Shown here piece after piece: positions 6,387 to 15,005 of a stretch of 15,111 nucleotides of DNA. A model generated the notes under the pieces. The model was given only the letters and a program-made list of their open reading frames with translations, ran no database searches and had not been told where the DNA came from. The position numbers and the translations under genes were made by a program. The stretch comes from Candidatus Neomicrothrix sp. UBA2974 (lineage in GTDB: Bacteria; Actinomycetota; Acidimicrobiia; Acidimicrobiales; MedAcidi-G1): positions 1-15,111 of the forward strand of contig DEAU01000023.1 in the NCBI GenBank assembly GCA_002348705.1, given 5' to 3'. Positions within the stretch are counted from its first letter, which is position 1. Every line of letters starts with the position of its first letter.

Positions 6387-7769
6387 TCAGACCCCGAGTC
6401 TGGCTCGCTGTGAGTTGAGCTGATCAGCGAAACGAGCCCGCTGGACAACAACCGGCTCCGGACCGGCTCCTCCAGGTGTACTGCGCCGACGCATCGGCAT
6501 GCCTGACTCCAGCAGTGCGGCCGCTTCCGGGCCCAGTCGATGATCGCTAGCCACTAGGTCGTCAAAGGACCCATCACCAGCTAAGGCAGACCGGACCAGT
6601 GACCCAACCAAGGTATGGGCCTCCCGAAACGGCATGCCACCGGACACTAGGTACTCAGCCAAGTCAATGGCTGCGACGTAGGGACCGTCGGCGGCCTCAG
6701 CCATCCGGCCTGTGTTGAGCACCATTGTGGCCACCATGCCGTCGAGGGCGAGCAAGGTAAGCCGGACCGTATCGCAGGCGTTAAAAAGCGGCTCCTTGTC
6801 CTCTTGAAGGTCCTTGTTGTAGGCCAAGGGCAGACCCTTGAGGGTGGTTAAGAAGCCGGTCAGGTGACCAACCAAACGACCAGCCTTCCCCCGGGCCAGT
6901 TCAGCGATGTCCGGATTCTTCTTATGGGGAAGCATTGACGACCCTGTCGAGAATGCATCGTCGAGTTCCACGAAACCAAACTCTTCTGTCGACCAGAGGA
7001 CGAGTTCCTCACCGATCCGCGATAAATGGACGCCTAGCAGGGCGAGGACGAAGAGAGTCTCTGCTACGAAATCTCGATCGGACACTGCATCCAGTGAGTT
7101 CTCGAATCGCGACGAGAACCCCAGGTCAGCTGCCGTACCATCGGGGTCTAGCGGCAGCGAGGAGCCAGCCAAGGCTCCCGCTCCGAGGGGCGAAACGTCG
7201 GCACGGGCCCGGGCGTCGAGCAACCGGTCCACGTCTCGGGCTAACGCCCAACCGTGGGCCAAAAAGTGGTGGGCGAGCAGCACCGGTTGGGCCTGTTGCA
7301 GGTGTGTGTAGCCGGGCAGGTACGCCTCGCCCGCAACATCAGCCACCGCAGCCAACGTAAACTGGAAATCTGTCACCAAAGCGGCTAACTCGTGTAGTTC
7401 GCGTTTTGTCCAGAGCCGCAGGTCTGTAGCCACCTGATCATTCCGGCTCCGGCCAGTGTGTAGACGTGCCCCGGCTTCCCCGGCCAACTCAGTTACCCGT
7501 CGTTCAACAGCCGTATGGATGTCCTCATCCTCGTCGACAAAAACGAACGTGCCGTTGACTAATTCGGCCTCAGTAGCGTCGAGAGCCTCGAGAACAGCCG
7601 AAGCATCTGCATCCGATATCAACCCGACCCGGGCCAGCATCCTGACATGTGCCCGCGATCCCTCCACATCCTCTCGGAACATCCGTTGGTCAAACGGCAG
7701 GCTGTCATTCAGGGCCTGTAATGCTTGACTCGCAGTGCCCTCGAATCGTCCGTGCCATAGCGTCGCCAT
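6387..7769 (-). CDS. argH: Argininosuccinate lyase
   Basis: ArgH splits argininosuccinate into arginine and fumarate, the last step of the pathway; the family forms homotetramers of the fumarase/aspartase superfamily. All three conserved regions are present in 460 residues: HTGRSRNDQ (104-112), THLQQAQP (155-162), and the signature loop GSSMLPHKKNPD (276-287), which carries the catalytic serine. Length is normal. The ATG start lies four bases after the argG stop, so ribosomes probably pass from argG. The next gene follows after 26 bases. The arginine genes end here. Confidence 0.97.
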   Translation of the reverse strand: MATLWHGRFEGTASQALQALNDSLPFDQRMFREDVEGSRAHVRMLARVGLISDADASAVLEALDATEAELVNGTFVFVDEDEDIHTAVERRVTELAGEAGARLHTGRSRNDQVATDLRLWTKRELHELAALVTDFQFTLAAVADVAGEAYLPGYTHLQQAQPVLLAHHFLAHGWALARDVDRLLDARARADVSPLGAGALAGSSLPLDPDGTAADLGFSSRFENSLDAVSDRDFVAETLFVLALLGVHLSRIGEELVLWSTEEFGFVELDDAFSTGSSMLPHKKNPDIAELARGKAGRLVGHLTGFLTTLKGLPLAYNKDLQEDKEPLFNACDTVRLTLLALDGMVATMVLNTGRMAEAADGPYVAAIDLAEYLVSGGMPFREAHTLVGSLVRSALAGDGSFDDLVASDHRLGPEAAALLESGMPMRRRSTPGGAGPEPVVVQRARFADQLNSQRARLGV

Positions 7770-7773
7770 TGGC

Positions 7774-8997
7774 CTAGCCCCCAGTCCGGGCTGCCCGTCG
7801 AGCCACCGTCCGCAGCCTAAGGGCGTTCAACTTGATGAAACCCTCAGCGTCAGCCTGGTCGTAGACGCCCTCATCTTCCTCGAATGTGGCGATGGCCTCG
7901 TCAAAGAGGGTGTCTTCGGACTCCCGACCCACAACCTCCACATTGCCCTTGTACAGGCGCAACCGCACCCGTCCGTTCACGAATAGCTGACTGTGGTCGA
8001 TAGCCACCTGGAGCATCTCCCGTTCTGGACTGAACCAGAAACCGTTGTAGACCAGTTCGGCATACCGGGGCATCAGTTCGTCCTTGAGGTGTGCAATCCC
8101 GCCGTCCAAGGTAAGAGACTCGATTGCCCGATGAGCCTTCAGCAGGATCGTTCCGCCCGGGGTCTCGTAGGCTCCCCGAGACTTCATACCCACGAAACGG
8201 TTCTCGACGATGTCGATTCGACCGATGCCGTTGGCTCCGCCGATTCCGTTCAGTTCTGTCAGCACTGCGGCAGGGGTCATCGCTTTCCCGTTCACCTCCA
8301 CCACGTCACCCCGCTTGTAGGTGAGGTCGAGGTAGGTCGCCTCATCAGGCGCCATCTCAGGACTGACCGTCCACCTCCACATCTCCGACGTGGGCTCTTT
8401 CCATGGATCCTCCAACGAGCCACCCTCGTAGGAGATGTGGAGCAGGTTGGCATCCATCGAAAATGGCGACTCGACACCTCGTTTCATCTCTACCGGAATC
8501 CCGTGCTTTTCGGCGTAGGCGAGCAGGCTCTGCCGTGACCCCAGATTCCACTCTCTCCATGGTGCGATGACTCGGATGTCGGGCCGCAGCGCGTAGGCCC
8601 CTAGTTCGAAACGGACCTGGTCGTTGCCCTTACCTGTTGCACCGTGGCTAATGGCGTCAGCACCGGTTTCGTCGGCGATCTCAACTAGCCGTTTAGCGAT
8701 GAGCGGCCGAGCGATGGAGGTCCCCAATAAGTATTCACCCTCGTAAAGAGCATTGGCACGAAACATCGGGTACACGTAATCCCGGACAAACTCTTCCCGG
8801 AGGTCCTCCACATAGATCTCCTTGACCCCCATCGATTCTGCCTTGGCCCGGGCCGGTGCAAGTTCCTCGCCTTGACCGAGGTCAGCAGTAAAGGTCACAA
8901 CCTCGCAGCCGTATTCCTCCTCTAGCCAGCGAAGGATGATCGAGGTGTCTAGGCCGCCCGAATAAGCCAAGACAACCTTGTCAACGCTCGTAGTCAT
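7774..8997 (-). CDS. argG: Argininosuccinate synthase
   Basis: ArgG joins citrulline and aspartate using ATP, giving argininosuccinate, AMP and pyrophosphate. The 407-residue protein opens with the N-type ATP-pyrophosphatase loop AYSGGLDTS (11-19). It continues with LGTSIARPLIAK (91-102) and HGATGKGNDQVRFE (118-131), both family hallmarks. The ATG is preceded by 57 non-coding bases after argR, the largest gap in the operon; I found no convincing promoter or ARG box in it. The ribosome-binding site is weak (GGAAAC about four bases upstream). It is read into argH, four bases downstream. Confidence 0.97.
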   Translation of the reverse strand: MTTSVDKVVLAYSGGLDTSIILRWLEEEYGCEVVTFTADLGQGEELAPARAKAESMGVKEIYVEDLREEFVRDYVYPMFRANALYEGEYLLGTSIARPLIAKRLVEIADETGADAISHGATGKGNDQVRFELGAYALRPDIRVIAPWREWNLGSRQSLLAYAEKHGIPVEMKRGVESPFSMDANLLHISYEGGSLEDPWKEPTSEMWRWTVSPEMAPDEATYLDLTYKRGDVVEVNGKAMTPAAVLTELNGIGGANGIGRIDIVENRFVGMKSRGAYETPGGTILLKAHRAIESLTLDGGIAHLKDELMPRYAELVYNGFWFSPEREMLQVAIDHSQLFVNGRVRLRLYKGNVEVVGRESEDTLFDEAIATFEEDEGVYDQADAEGFIKLNALRLRTVARRAARTGG

Positions 8998-9054
8998 GAT
9001 GTTTCCGTTTCGGTCCTGCTCAAGGTCATGTCTTCGTTTTCTCGCCCTTTGCCT

Positions 9055-9516
9055 TCAGAGCCCGGCTAGTCCCCGGAGCCGGTCAGCCAAATCCGTTCCC
9101 GTGGTGTCCTCAGCCACCACCACCATCAGCGTGTCGTCACCAGCCACAGTGCCGATCGAGCCTTCAAGACCCGTCCGGTCGAGTGCCGAAGCAACGACGT
9201 GAGCCGAGCCCGGTGGAGTGCGCAGAACTACGAGATTTCCTGACGAGGCAACGTCTACTACCCACTCTCCTAGCACCCGTCGCAGTTGGTCCGCGGGCAC
9301 GTTCCGGTCGGCAGGATGCTCAGGAATGGCGTAGACACTGGAGCCACCCTGCACGCGAACCTTTACTGCTCCAAGATCGTCGAGGTCGCGCGACACCGTC
9401 GCCTGCGTAGACACAATGCCCTCGCTGGCGAGCAATTCCACTAACTGCTCCTGACTGGCTACCACCTGTTCAGACAGGAGATGGGTGATCCGATGCTGTC
9501 GCTGGTGCTTGCTCAC
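9055..9516 (-). CDS. argR: Arginine repressor
   Basis: ArgR is the hexameric, arginine-binding repressor of arginine synthesis. The 153 residues show the usual two parts. The N-terminal winged helix-turn-helix has recognition region TQATVSRDL (37-45). The C-terminal oligomerisation and arginine-binding domain has the core motif GTVAGDDT (122-129), whose aspartates contact arginine. The GTG start overlaps the argF stop as GTGA, with GGGAG about six bases upstream. Its place inside the operon it is expected to control gives negative feedback: arginine-loaded ArgR should act at the ARG boxes before argC (14921-14951) and so limit its own synthesis. Confidence 0.95.
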   Translation of the reverse strand: MSKHQRQHRITHLLSEQVVASQEQLVELLASEGIVSTQATVSRDLDDLGAVKVRVQGGSSVYAIPEHPADRNVPADQLRRVLGEWVVDVASSGNLVVLRTPPGSAHVVASALDRTGLEGSIGTVAGDDTLMVVVAEDTTGTDLADRLRGLAGL

Positions 9517-10457
9517 GACTCTCCCTCTCTGTCGGCTTTGGTCTCGCTCAGCAGCCAGGCCAGCAAGCCCCGGGCAGCATGCATCCGGTTTGCAGCTTGG
9601 AGCCAGACCCGACTGGCTGGACCATCGACCACTCCGTCGGTCACTTCCTCTCCCCGATGGGCAGGCAGACAGTGAAGAAATACGGCCTGCGGGCCTGCGG
9701 CCTCAAAGAGTTCCTCGTCAACTCGAAAAGCCTCGAAGTCAACAAACCGCTGGGTGGCCTCTTGCTCTTGGCCCATGGAAGTCCAGACGTCGGTGTAGAC
9801 GGCATCGGCCCCCGCCACCGCGTCGACAGCAAGGTGAGTTTCAGTAAAGGAGACGCCAACGGCAGCCAATCTGTCCCGATCGACCTCGGACAGCCGGTAA
9901 CCCGACGGACCGGCAAACCGAACCTCGGCGCCAAGCATGCCAGCTGCCAGAGCCAACGAACGAAAGACGTTGTTTCCGTCGCCCACATAGGCCACGGTCC
10001 GACCGGTCAGCCCATCGGCAGGCCAATCGACCTCAGATGGCCCAGAAAACTGCTGAAGCAATGTCAGCACATCAGCTAATGCCTGCAGGGGGTGGGCGGC
10101 GTCCGACAACATGTTTACGACTGGCACTAAGTCCTCATTCGCCATCCGTTCGACAGTGGCATGATCAAAAACCCGCGCCCCTATGCAGGCGTGATAGCTA
10201 GCCAACGTGCGCGTTACATCCTCAACAGACTCCCGCACGTCCAGTCCGACCTCGGCGGGTTGGATACAAACGGGGTGGCCGCCGAGTTGGAAGACCGCCA
10301 TCTCCATTGAGTTGCGAGTCCGAACCGATGGCTTCTCAAACAAGAGTGCCATACCTTGGCCTTCAAGTACCCGTGGCGGAACGGGATCCACGGCCAACGC
10401 CAGAACGCGACGCAGTTCGTCGGTGGAGAGATCGTCAACCTCTAGCAGGTGCCGCAT
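9513..10457 (-). CDS. argF: Ornithine carbamoyltransferase
   Basis: ArgF transfers the carbamoyl group of carbamoyl phosphate to ornithine, giving citrulline. The carbamoyl-phosphate site SVRTR is at 44-48, followed by HPLQ at 122-125. The ornithine side shows SMG (227-229) and the HCLP loop (262-265). VGDGNNV (158-164) is also typical, and together these separate it from aspartate carbamoyltransferase. The 314-residue length is normal. The ATG lies two bases after the argD stop, with AGGAAGG upstream. Its own stop overlaps the argR start. Confidence 0.96.
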   Translation of the reverse strand: MRHLLEVDDLSTDELRRVLALAVDPVPPRVLEGQGMALLFEKPSVRTRNSMEMAVFQLGGHPVCIQPAEVGLDVRESVEDVTRTLASYHACIGARVFDHATVERMANEDLVPVVNMLSDAAHPLQALADVLTLLQQFSGPSEVDWPADGLTGRTVAYVGDGNNVFRSLALAAGMLGAEVRFAGPSGYRLSEVDRDRLAAVGVSFTETHLAVDAVAGADAVYTDVWTSMGQEQEATQRFVDFEAFRVDEELFEAAGPQAVFLHCLPAHRGEEVTDGVVDGPASRVWLQAANRMHAARGLLAWLLSETKADREGES

Positions 10458-10459
10458 CC

Positions 10460-11740
10460 CTACTCACCTTCCTTGCCCTGTCCGTCAGAAAGGACAGAAT
10501 CAGCTTGTTCGACATCGCATGGGGAAGACCCCAAAATCCCGGCCAAGATCTCCACGCCCTGTGTCAACTCGTCGGACGACACGGTCAATGGTGGCGCCAT
10601 CCGCAAAGCGGTAGGCGTCACGCCATTCACGACCAACCCAGCGTTCAAGCAGGCCAGAGCCACCTCAGGGGCAGTCCGACTGGCAAGAACGTTCGTATCC
10701 AGTTCAACAGCTAGTAAAAGACCGAGGCCGCGAACCGAAGCCACACCAGCAAGACCTTCTAGAAGCGCAGCCAGTTCAGCACCTCTCTCGGCAGCCAGTC
10801 TCGGTGCCTCGATCTCCTCAAGGATCCGCAGGACCGCCCGGGCAGCCGAAGCGGCCAAGGGTTGGCCAGCAAAGGTGGACCCGTGGTCACCGGGACCAAA
10901 GGCGGAGGCCACCTCGTCAACGGCCCATACCGCTCCTATGGGAACACCATTGCCGAGACCCTTGGCCATGGTTACCACGTCGGGCTGAATGCCGGCATGG
11001 TGGAAACCGAACCATTTGCCCGTGCGACCCAAGCCTGTCTGAACCTCATCGAGAATGAGTACGAGGCCCCGCTCGTCGCAGATCTGTCGCACGCCTCGCA
11101 GGTATTCCGTCTCAGCCGGATTGACCCCGCCTTCGCCCTGAAGGGGCTCCAACAGCACAGCGCCGACCTCCGGATCTAGGACAGCTTTTAGAGCGTCGAG
11201 GTCATTCCAAGCAGCATGGCGAAAGCCTTCGGGAAGCGGCTGAAAGGGTTCATGTTTTTCCGGTTGGCCGGTAGCCGCCAGCGTGGCCATCGTCCGCCCG
11301 TGGAACGACCTGAAGGCGGCTACGACGCCATGCCTTCCTCGGCCGTGGTACTTCCGAGCCATCTTGATCGCTGCCTCGTTAGCTTCGGCTCCCGAGTTCT
11401 GAAACAGAACCCTGCCGGTCTGACCGTCTTCGCCGGGCCCCGACCGAATCAACCGATCCAGCCGCTCAGCCACCTCAAGTTGTGGCTCAGTGACGAAGAG
11501 GTTCGAAACGTGCAACAGGGTGGAAGCCTGTTCAGCCAGCGCTTTGGCGATCTGTGGGTGAGCATGACCCAGCCCGGTTACCGCCAAGCCACAGAGGAAA
11601 TCGAGGTACCGCTTGCCGTCCTCGTCGAACAGTTCGGTCCCCGAGCCCCGCACGAAGGTGACCGGCGGAGTGCCGTAGTTACCTACCATGATTCGGTCCC
11701 ACCGCTCGCGGGTCGTCGACGCCTCGATGATGGGACTCAC
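10460..11740 (-). CDS. argD: Acetylornithine aminotransferase
   Basis: ArgD is a PLP enzyme that converts N-acetylglutamate semialdehyde to N-acetylornithine with glutamate as amino donor. Subgroup III aminotransferase features are clear: the phosphate-binding NSGAEANEAA (115-124), DEVQTGLGRTG (231-241), and the PLP lysine K260 in MAKGLGNGVPIG. It is 426 residues long, a little longer than many ArgD because of an acidic, glycine-rich tail of about 20 residues. The GTG start overlaps the argB stop as GTGA, with GGGGAG about eight bases upstream. Context settles the acetylornithine role over related ornithine or GABA transaminases. Confidence 0.95.
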   Translation of the reverse strand: MSPIIEASTTRERWDRIMVGNYGTPPVTFVRGSGTELFDEDGKRYLDFLCGLAVTGLGHAHPQIAKALAEQASTLLHVSNLFVTEPQLEVAERLDRLIRSGPGEDGQTGRVLFQNSGAEANEAAIKMARKYHGRGRHGVVAAFRSFHGRTMATLAATGQPEKHEPFQPLPEGFRHAAWNDLDALKAVLDPEVGAVLLEPLQGEGGVNPAETEYLRGVRQICDERGLVLILDEVQTGLGRTGKWFGFHHAGIQPDVVTMAKGLGNGVPIGAVWAVDEVASAFGPGDHGSTFAGQPLAASAARAVLRILEEIEAPRLAAERGAELAALLEGLAGVASVRGLGLLLAVELDTNVLASRTAPEVALACLNAGLVVNGVTPTALRMAPPLTVSSDELTQGVEILAGILGSSPCDVEQADSVLSDGQGKEGE

Positions 11741-12684
11741 GATGGGCTCCCCTCGGGGCCTTCGACACCTCGCCCGTCAGCAGCGACACCGCCGTCGGGC
11801 AGGACCATCGTCCCGATTCCCACATCGGTGAAGAGTTCGAGGAGCACCACATGGGGAATCCGACCATCGACCATGTGGGCTGAGCCGACACCAGCTTCCA
11901 CCGCGTCCATGCAGGCCTGGACCTTTGGGATCATCCCGCCGCTCACGGTTCCATCGGCGATCAAGGCAGCAAGGCCGGATAAATCGATTCGCGAAATCCG
12001 AGTAGAAGGGTCATCCACGTCGATAAGCAATCCCTCAACATCAGTGAGGTACAAAATCCGTTCGGCACTCAGGGCACCAGCCACAGCTGCAGCCACCGTG
12101 TCAGCGTTGATGTTGTATGCCTGTCCGTCCAAGTCTACGCCGATGGTGGACACCACAGGGATCAGGTCCTCAGCCAAAAGCCGTTCAATGATGGCCGGGT
12201 TCACCGATTCGACATCGCCCACAAAACCCAACTCAGGGTTACGAGCTGAAGCTTGAATAAGCCCAGCATCTTCACCCGATAGGCCAACAGCCAGCGGACC
12301 ATGTCGGTTGATGCTCGACACGATGTCCCTGTTGACTTTGCCGACCAGCACCATCCGCGCTACGTCAAGTGTCTCGGCATCGGTAACCCGTAGGCCGTCC
12401 CGGAACTCCGATTCAATGCCCAACCGGTCCATGAGGGCTCCGATCTGGGGGCCTCCACCATGGACAACTACAGGTCTGATGCCCACAGAGTGCATTAGGA
12501 CCACATCTTCGGCGAACTGGGCAGCCAGTTCAGCGTCGACCATTGCATTGCCACCAAATTTGACCACAACTACCGAGCCGGCAAACCGCTGGATATACGG
12601 CAGCGTCTCCACCAATACGGCGGCCCGCCGCTCGGGCGAGAATTCCGGAAGAACGGCAGATTCCTTGGAGATTTTGCTGCTCAT
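11737..12684 (-). CDS. argB: Acetylglutamate kinase
   Basis: ArgB phosphorylates N-acetylglutamate with ATP and is the usual feedback point of the cyclic pathway. Amino-acid kinase motifs are in order: KFGGNAM (42-48), HGGGPQI (75-81), FRDGLRVTD (94-102), NINADT (191-196) and GGMIPKV (249-255). About 35 residues precede the kinase core and include LPYIQRFAG, an N-terminal helix typical of arginine-inhibited hexameric enzymes, so feedback inhibition by arginine is likely (inference from family). It has 315 residues. The ATG overlaps the argJ stop as ATGA, and its stop overlaps argD. Confidence 0.96.
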   Translation of the reverse strand: MSSKISKESAVLPEFSPERRAAVLVETLPYIQRFAGSVVVVKFGGNAMVDAELAAQFAEDVVLMHSVGIRPVVVHGGGPQIGALMDRLGIESEFRDGLRVTDAETLDVARMVLVGKVNRDIVSSINRHGPLAVGLSGEDAGLIQASARNPELGFVGDVESVNPAIIERLLAEDLIPVVSTIGVDLDGQAYNINADTVAAAVAGALSAERILYLTDVEGLLIDVDDPSTRISRIDLSGLAALIADGTVSGGMIPKVQACMDAVEAGVGSAHMVDGRIPHVVLLELFTDVGIGTMVLPDGGVAADGRGVEGPEGSPS

Positions 12685-13859
12685 GAGGTCCGCATGTTTT
12701 CGTCGATGTACGCATGACTGAGGTCAGTGGTGACTATCCAGGCCGAACCGTCACCTTGGCCTAGGTCAATGTCAAGCTCGAGACGCCGACCTGACATGTG
12801 GGCAGCCAGTGCGACCTCATCGACCGTCTGGATAACGCCGTCGGCGTATACAAGTTGGCCACCGTAAGCGATAGAGATTGTCTCTGGATCGAAAGCGATA
12901 CCAGCCGCCCCCATCTCGGCGGCGAGCCGACCCCAATAAGGATCCTCGCCGTACCACGAGCACTTAACCAGTTGACAGTTGGCGGTGTCCCGTGCCCCCT
13001 TGACTGCCTCGGAATCGGTGGCCGCCCCGGTAACGGTCAGAAAAACGGTCTTCGTGGACCCCTCTGCGTCATCAGCCATCTGAACAGCCAGATCCCGACA
13101 GGCGTCAGCCAATGCAACTTTCAGGTCAGTGGCCTCCACTGGACCGGCCGTCCCCGACGCTAAGAGGAGCACAGTGTCGTTGGTTGACTCGGCCCCGTCC
13201 ACGGTAAGGCAATTGAACGAAACACCCACGGCATCACGCAGCATCCCGGTAGCCGTGTTCGCGTCGACCTCTGCATCGGTGGTCAGAACAGCCAGCATGG
13301 TCGCCATGTTGGGCTCCAGCATGGCTGCTCCCTTGGCTATGCCACCCACGATGAACGTAGAGCCGTCGACCGTGGGTCCGGTAACCACCGTGGCCTTGGA
13401 CACCGTGTCGGTGGTCATCATGGCTATCGCGGCGGCCGATCCCCCATCGACATCTAGGCCGGCGACCAGTGCGGGAATGGCCGATTCGATCCGGTCCATA
13501 GGCAACGGGAAGCCGATCCACCCCGTGGAACAGACGAGCACCTCGTTGTCGGCGCAGCCCACGGCATCAGCCGTAAGGGCACACATGGCCTCAGCGTCAG
13601 CTCGCCCATTGGCACCGGTGGCCGCATTGGCATTGCCGCTATTCAGCACCACGGCCGCTGCTCGACCACCGGTGGCCGCCAAGTGGTCCCGGCAGACCAG
13701 CACCGGCGGGGCAGTCATCCGGTTCGAGGTGAATACGCCAGCCGCCGTCACCGGTTGGCCGTCGCCAGTGGCCACCAGAGCCAAGTCATCAGCCCCCGTA
13801 GCCTTGATTCCGCAGGCCATGCCAGTAGCAACGAAGCCCGGGACGGCAGTAACGCTCAT
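12681..13859 (-). CDS. argJ: Glutamate N-acetyltransferase / ornithine acetyltransferase
   Basis: ArgJ moves the acetyl group from N-acetylornithine to glutamate, releasing ornithine and renewing the pathway's first intermediate; many also use acetyl-CoA. The proprotein cuts itself between alanine and threonine. The site is clear here as PNMATML, with nucleophile T187. The oxyanion-hole segment CSTGWIG (110-116) and GNANAATG (75-82) also match. It has 392 residues. The ATG overlaps the argC stop as ATGA, and its stop overlaps argB. No argA or argE is in the window. Whether this enzyme also makes acetylglutamate from acetyl-CoA cannot be read from the sequence. Confidence 0.96.
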   Translation of the reverse strand: MSVTAVPGFVATGMACGIKATGADDLALVATGDGQPVTAAGVFTSNRMTAPPVLVCRDHLAATGGRAAAVVLNSGNANAATGANGRADAEAMCALTADAVGCADNEVLVCSTGWIGFPLPMDRIESAIPALVAGLDVDGGSAAAIAMMTTDTVSKATVVTGPTVDGSTFIVGGIAKGAAMLEPNMATMLAVLTTDAEVDANTATGMLRDAVGVSFNCLTVDGAESTNDTVLLLASGTAGPVEATDLKVALADACRDLAVQMADDAEGSTKTVFLTVTGAATDSEAVKGARDTANCQLVKCSWYGEDPYWGRLAAEMGAAGIAFDPETISIAYGGQLVYADGVIQTVDEVALAAHMSGRRLELDIDLGQGDGSAWIVTTDLSHAYIDENMRTS

Positions 13860-14902
13860 GGGTACAGTCCGATGGTCGAGAGACCAGTTGTCTCATCGAG
13901 TCCTAGTGCGGCGTTTGCGCACTGCACAGCCTGTCCTGAGGCGCCTTTGACAAGGTTGTCGATGGCACATAGGACCACTAGGAATCCGGTCCGGGGATCC
14001 ACCCGGGCGGTCAGGTGGGCTACGTTCGATCCGAGCGTGGCCTTGGTTGACGGCGACCGCTCGTCGACCACCACGAAAGGTTCACCGGCGTAGGCGTCAG
14101 CTAGGAGATCTAGGGCACCGTCGGTGTCTAGGTCACTGACCGGTCGCGCATAGCAAGTAGCCAAAATGCCACGGTTCATGGGCGCCAGGTGGGGCGTGAA
14201 TAGGACTGACAGGTCGTCGACGATGGTCCCATCGGCCCGGGTAGCCAGAACCTGCTCGATCTCCGGAGTGTGTCGGTGACTGATCAGGCTGTATGCCATG
14301 TAGTCCTCGTCAACGGCACAGAACGTGGTGTTGGACCTCGGAGACCGTCCGGCGCCGGACACGCCGCTCGCGGCGTCGACCACCAAGCCGGCTGTGTCGA
14401 CGGCGGTGGCTCTTACGAAGGGTGCTAGGGCCAGGCTGGAAGCCGTCGGATAACAGCCGGCAACAGCCACCAGACGAGCACCGGGCAGGCCTGACCGGAA
14501 GAGTTCGGGGAGGCCGTATACAGCCTCATCTAGCAAAGCGGAAACTTGATGATCTTCGCCGTACCACTTCGGGTAGAGGTCGGCCTCGCGGAGCCGAAAG
14601 TCAGCGGCCAGATCCACCACGTGGCCTACCCGGTCCAGCAGATCGGGCACCAAGGTCTGAGAAGCACCGTGGGGTAAGCCCAAGAAGGCCACATCGCAGC
14701 CGTCAGCCGCAATTGGGTCTGTTGGCGTGTACGACAGGTTTGGGTAGTAGGCGGCCAGGCTTGGATAGAGATCTGCCACAGCCGCACCGACCTGAGTCTC
14801 TCCGGTGGCCACAACCACACTGAAGTCAGGATGATTGGCACACAGCCGGAGAAGTTCGGCTCCAGTAAAGCCCGAGGCCCCGATGATGGCGATCTTCAAC
14901 AC
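13856..14902 (-). CDS. argC: N-acetyl-gamma-glutamyl-phosphate reductase
   Basis: ArgC reduces N-acetylglutamyl phosphate to the semialdehyde with NADPH. From the GTG start chosen here it has 348 residues. It begins MLKIAIIGASGFTG, so the dinucleotide-binding loop GASGFTG is at residues 8-14. The catalytic cysteine is C150 in AGCYPT, and SHRHTPEI (207-214) carries the conserved histidines. An ATG at 14915-14917 would add five residues (MYDIS) that family members usually lack. Neither start has a Shine-Dalgarno sequence. The GTG lies exactly where transcription should begin from the -10 at 14909-14914, so a leaderless mRNA is likely. It is the first gene of the operon and overlaps argJ. Confidence 0.94.
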   Translation of the reverse strand: MLKIAIIGASGFTGAELLRLCANHPDFSVVVATGETQVGAAVADLYPSLAAYYPNLSYTPTDPIAADGCDVAFLGLPHGASQTLVPDLLDRVGHVVDLAADFRLREADLYPKWYGEDHQVSALLDEAVYGLPELFRSGLPGARLVAVAGCYPTASSLALAPFVRATAVDTAGLVVDAASGVSGAGRSPRSNTTFCAVDEDYMAYSLISHRHTPEIEQVLATRADGTIVDDLSVLFTPHLAPMNRGILATCYARPVSDLDTDGALDLLADAYAGEPFVVVDERSPSTKATLGSNVAHLTARVDPRTGFLVVLCAIDNLVKGASGQAVQCANAALGLDETTGLSTIGLYP

Positions 14903-14908
14903 TGATAT

Positions 14909-14937
14909 ATCATACATATACTTACATATTCATACAA
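14909..14937 (-). promoter_or_regulatory. arg operon promoter, probably leaderless
   Basis: On the minus strand TTGTAT (complement of 14932-14937) and TATGAT (complement of 14909-14914) are separated by 17 bases. Six bases follow the -10 before the G of the GTG start at 14902, the normal distance to a transcription start. The 50-base segment is far more AT-rich than its surroundings. The -35 matches the consensus only in TTG; the -10 is good. Confidence 0.6.
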
Positions 14938-14951
14938 CATGCTCATGCATT
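14921..14951 (-). promoter_or_regulatory. ArgR operator (two overlapping ARG-box-like sites)
   Basis: Two 18-base windows on the minus strand resemble the actinobacterial ARG box (AWTGCATRWWYATGCAWT). One is the complement of 14934-14951 (AATGCATGAGCATGTTGT) and the other of 14921-14938 (GTTGTATGAATATGTAAG). By hand, each matches 14 of 18 positions. Their centres are 13 bases apart, closer than the roughly 21 of classical paired boxes, so the true register may differ. They cover the -35 and spacer of the arg promoter, so bound ArgR would block RNA polymerase. A weaker third half-match continues toward 14907. Confidence 0.6.
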
Positions 14952-14952
14952 G

Positions 14953-15005
14953 TTCCGCGCATCCGCAGATCAACGACGCAATTCCTTGTTGCAAAGCGAG
15001 CGTCT
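14953..15005 (-). other. Spacer upstream of the arg operator
   Basis: These 53 bases lie between the stop of the partial gene and the arg operator. I find no strong hairpin and no second promoter in them. A weak GCAA/TTGC inverted pair on the minus strand is too short to call a terminator. Confidence 0.3.

Noticed and set aside
8998..9054. Possible ARG box or internal promoter before argG
   Set aside because: No match to the ARG-box palindrome and no -35/-10 pair at acceptable spacing was found.
11216..12256. 346-codon open frame on the plus strand
   Set aside because: It lies antisense to well-supported argD and argB, has a low-complexity Ser/Pro/Thr-rich composition and no recognisable domain; such shadow frames are expected opposite GC-rich genes.
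13129..13950. 273-codon open frame on the plus strand
   Set aside because: It is antisense to argJ and argC, with alanine/serine/proline-rich low-complexity sequence and no ribosome-binding site or domain.
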